Part shown: positions 27,904 through 28,108 of the stretch, piece by piece | Numbering within the stretch: the stretch's first letter is position 1 | Layout: every line of letters starts with the position of its first letter | NCBI GenBank assembly: GCA_030692055.1 | Contig: JAUYCY010000037.1 | Coordinates: forward strand, 1-28,108 | DNA: 28,108 bases | Direction of reading: 5' to 3' | Source: Candidatus Omnitrophota bacterium | Lineage (GTDB): Bacteria > Omnitrophota > Koll11 > Duberdicusellales > 4484-171 | Program-made: the position numbers and the translations under genes | Notes under the pieces: model-generated | The model's input: only the letters and a program-made list of their open reading frames with translations | The model's database searches: none | Told to the model about the DNA's origin: nothing

Positions 27904-28079
27904 TACCCTTGTCAATAGGGTATTTTATAAAGAATACAAGCGGTTATGCTCTTAATGCCTTATAGTAAAACATAAAAGCCTTTAGATTGCAAAGAAAATA
28001 TTTTTTTAAAGAAAATAAGAAAAAATAATAAGTTTGGCTCTATGATAATTGGGCGAAGAATTCCGAAATATAGCTTTGG
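27904..28079. other. AT-rich gap after the tRNA-Pro array
   Basis: TACCCT/AGGGTA around TGTCAAT (about 27904-27922) is the only stem noted. The rest is A/T-rich and shows nothing else. Confidence 0.4.
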
Positions 28080-28085
28080 TATAAT
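28080..28085 (+). promoter_or_regulatory. -10 box before a gene entering at the window edge
   Basis: Perfect TATAAT, 6 nt before ATG 28092; the -35 region is not clear. It resembles the leaderless arrangement of other genes here. Confidence 0.45.
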
Positions 28086-28091
28086 ACATGT

Positions 28092-28108
28092 ATGAAAATA
28101 AAAAAGGA
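28092..28108 (+). CDS. Start of a truncated gene at the window edge
   Basis: ATG followed by AAAATAAAAAAGGA (MKIKK). Only five codons are visible; the call rests on the -10 box and the lysine-rich start. Confidence 0.35.

Noticed and set aside
27540..27955. Short open frames over the tRNA-Pro array
   Set aside because: They share repeated peptides only because the DNA repeats; no start signals or domain features.

Overview
The window is a low-GC bacterial chromosome segment that uses the standard code. Genes are mostly on the plus strand from 1 to about 18.6 kb, on the minus strand from about 18.9 to 23.8 kb, and on the plus strand again to the end. The diderm gene set (secretin, outer-membrane beta-barrel protein, PilM/O/P), the PilM-type protein behind a tiny excisionase-like HTH gene, and the density of palindromic repeats suggest an uncultured diderm lineage such as Omnitrophota. 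That is inference from gene style only; no ribosomal marker is present to confirm it.

Layout. (1) 1-1006: a structured repeat, then lipA. (2) 1185-12871: a type IV pilus / type II secretion-like locus. It holds a small HTH gene, a PilM-PilN (GspL-like) fusion, PilO, PilP, secretin PilQ, ATPase PilB, platform protein PilC, two paralogous major-type pilins, three minor pilins and an outer-membrane beta-barrel protein. No PilT or prepilin peptidase is here. (3) 12.9-18.6 kb: FAD-linked oxidase, Nudix hydrolase, GT-C-like membrane protein, pyrE and an M48 peptidase. (4) 18.9-23.8 kb, minus strand: CPBP protease, an unknown exported protein, tRNA-Ser(CGA), a Type IIG restriction-modification enzyme and tRNA-Leu(CAG). 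(5) 24.0-28.1 kb: an AEC transporter with a near-consensus leaderless promoter, a frameshifted GxxExxY cassette with terminal inverted repeats, smpB, suhB, tRNA-Pro(UGG), and a tandem array of tRNA-Pro 3'-end copies.

The outstanding feature is the space between genes. Almost every gap over 150 bp is built from nested hairpins in recognisable families: (i) hairpins whose loop reads TTCG-N5/6/10-CTCA while the stem changes completely, at least 11 copies; (ii) a roughly 55-nt hairpin with ends AATTCRACT and AGTYTCATTGAA, three copies with a compensatory change, two of them flanking suhB; (iii) two roughly 290-bp composite elements that begin on the stop codon of one gene and end just before the next start; (iv) a roughly 90-bp core plus variable three-way junction, in two inverted copies; (v) partial tRNA copies split in a loop, tRNA-Ser in the anticodon loop and tRNA-Pro in the T loop. 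Together they suggest an element system that inserts into the loops of existing hairpins, giving hairpins within hairpins. The mobilising enzyme is not in the window. This is the best candidate for something undescribed.

Some genes have repeats at their edges. The oxidase start, the M48 signal peptide and several stop codons lie in repeat sequence. Several genes (pilC, pyrE, the AEC gene, perhaps suhB) have a -10-like box about 10 nt before ATG, as expected for leaderless mRNAs.
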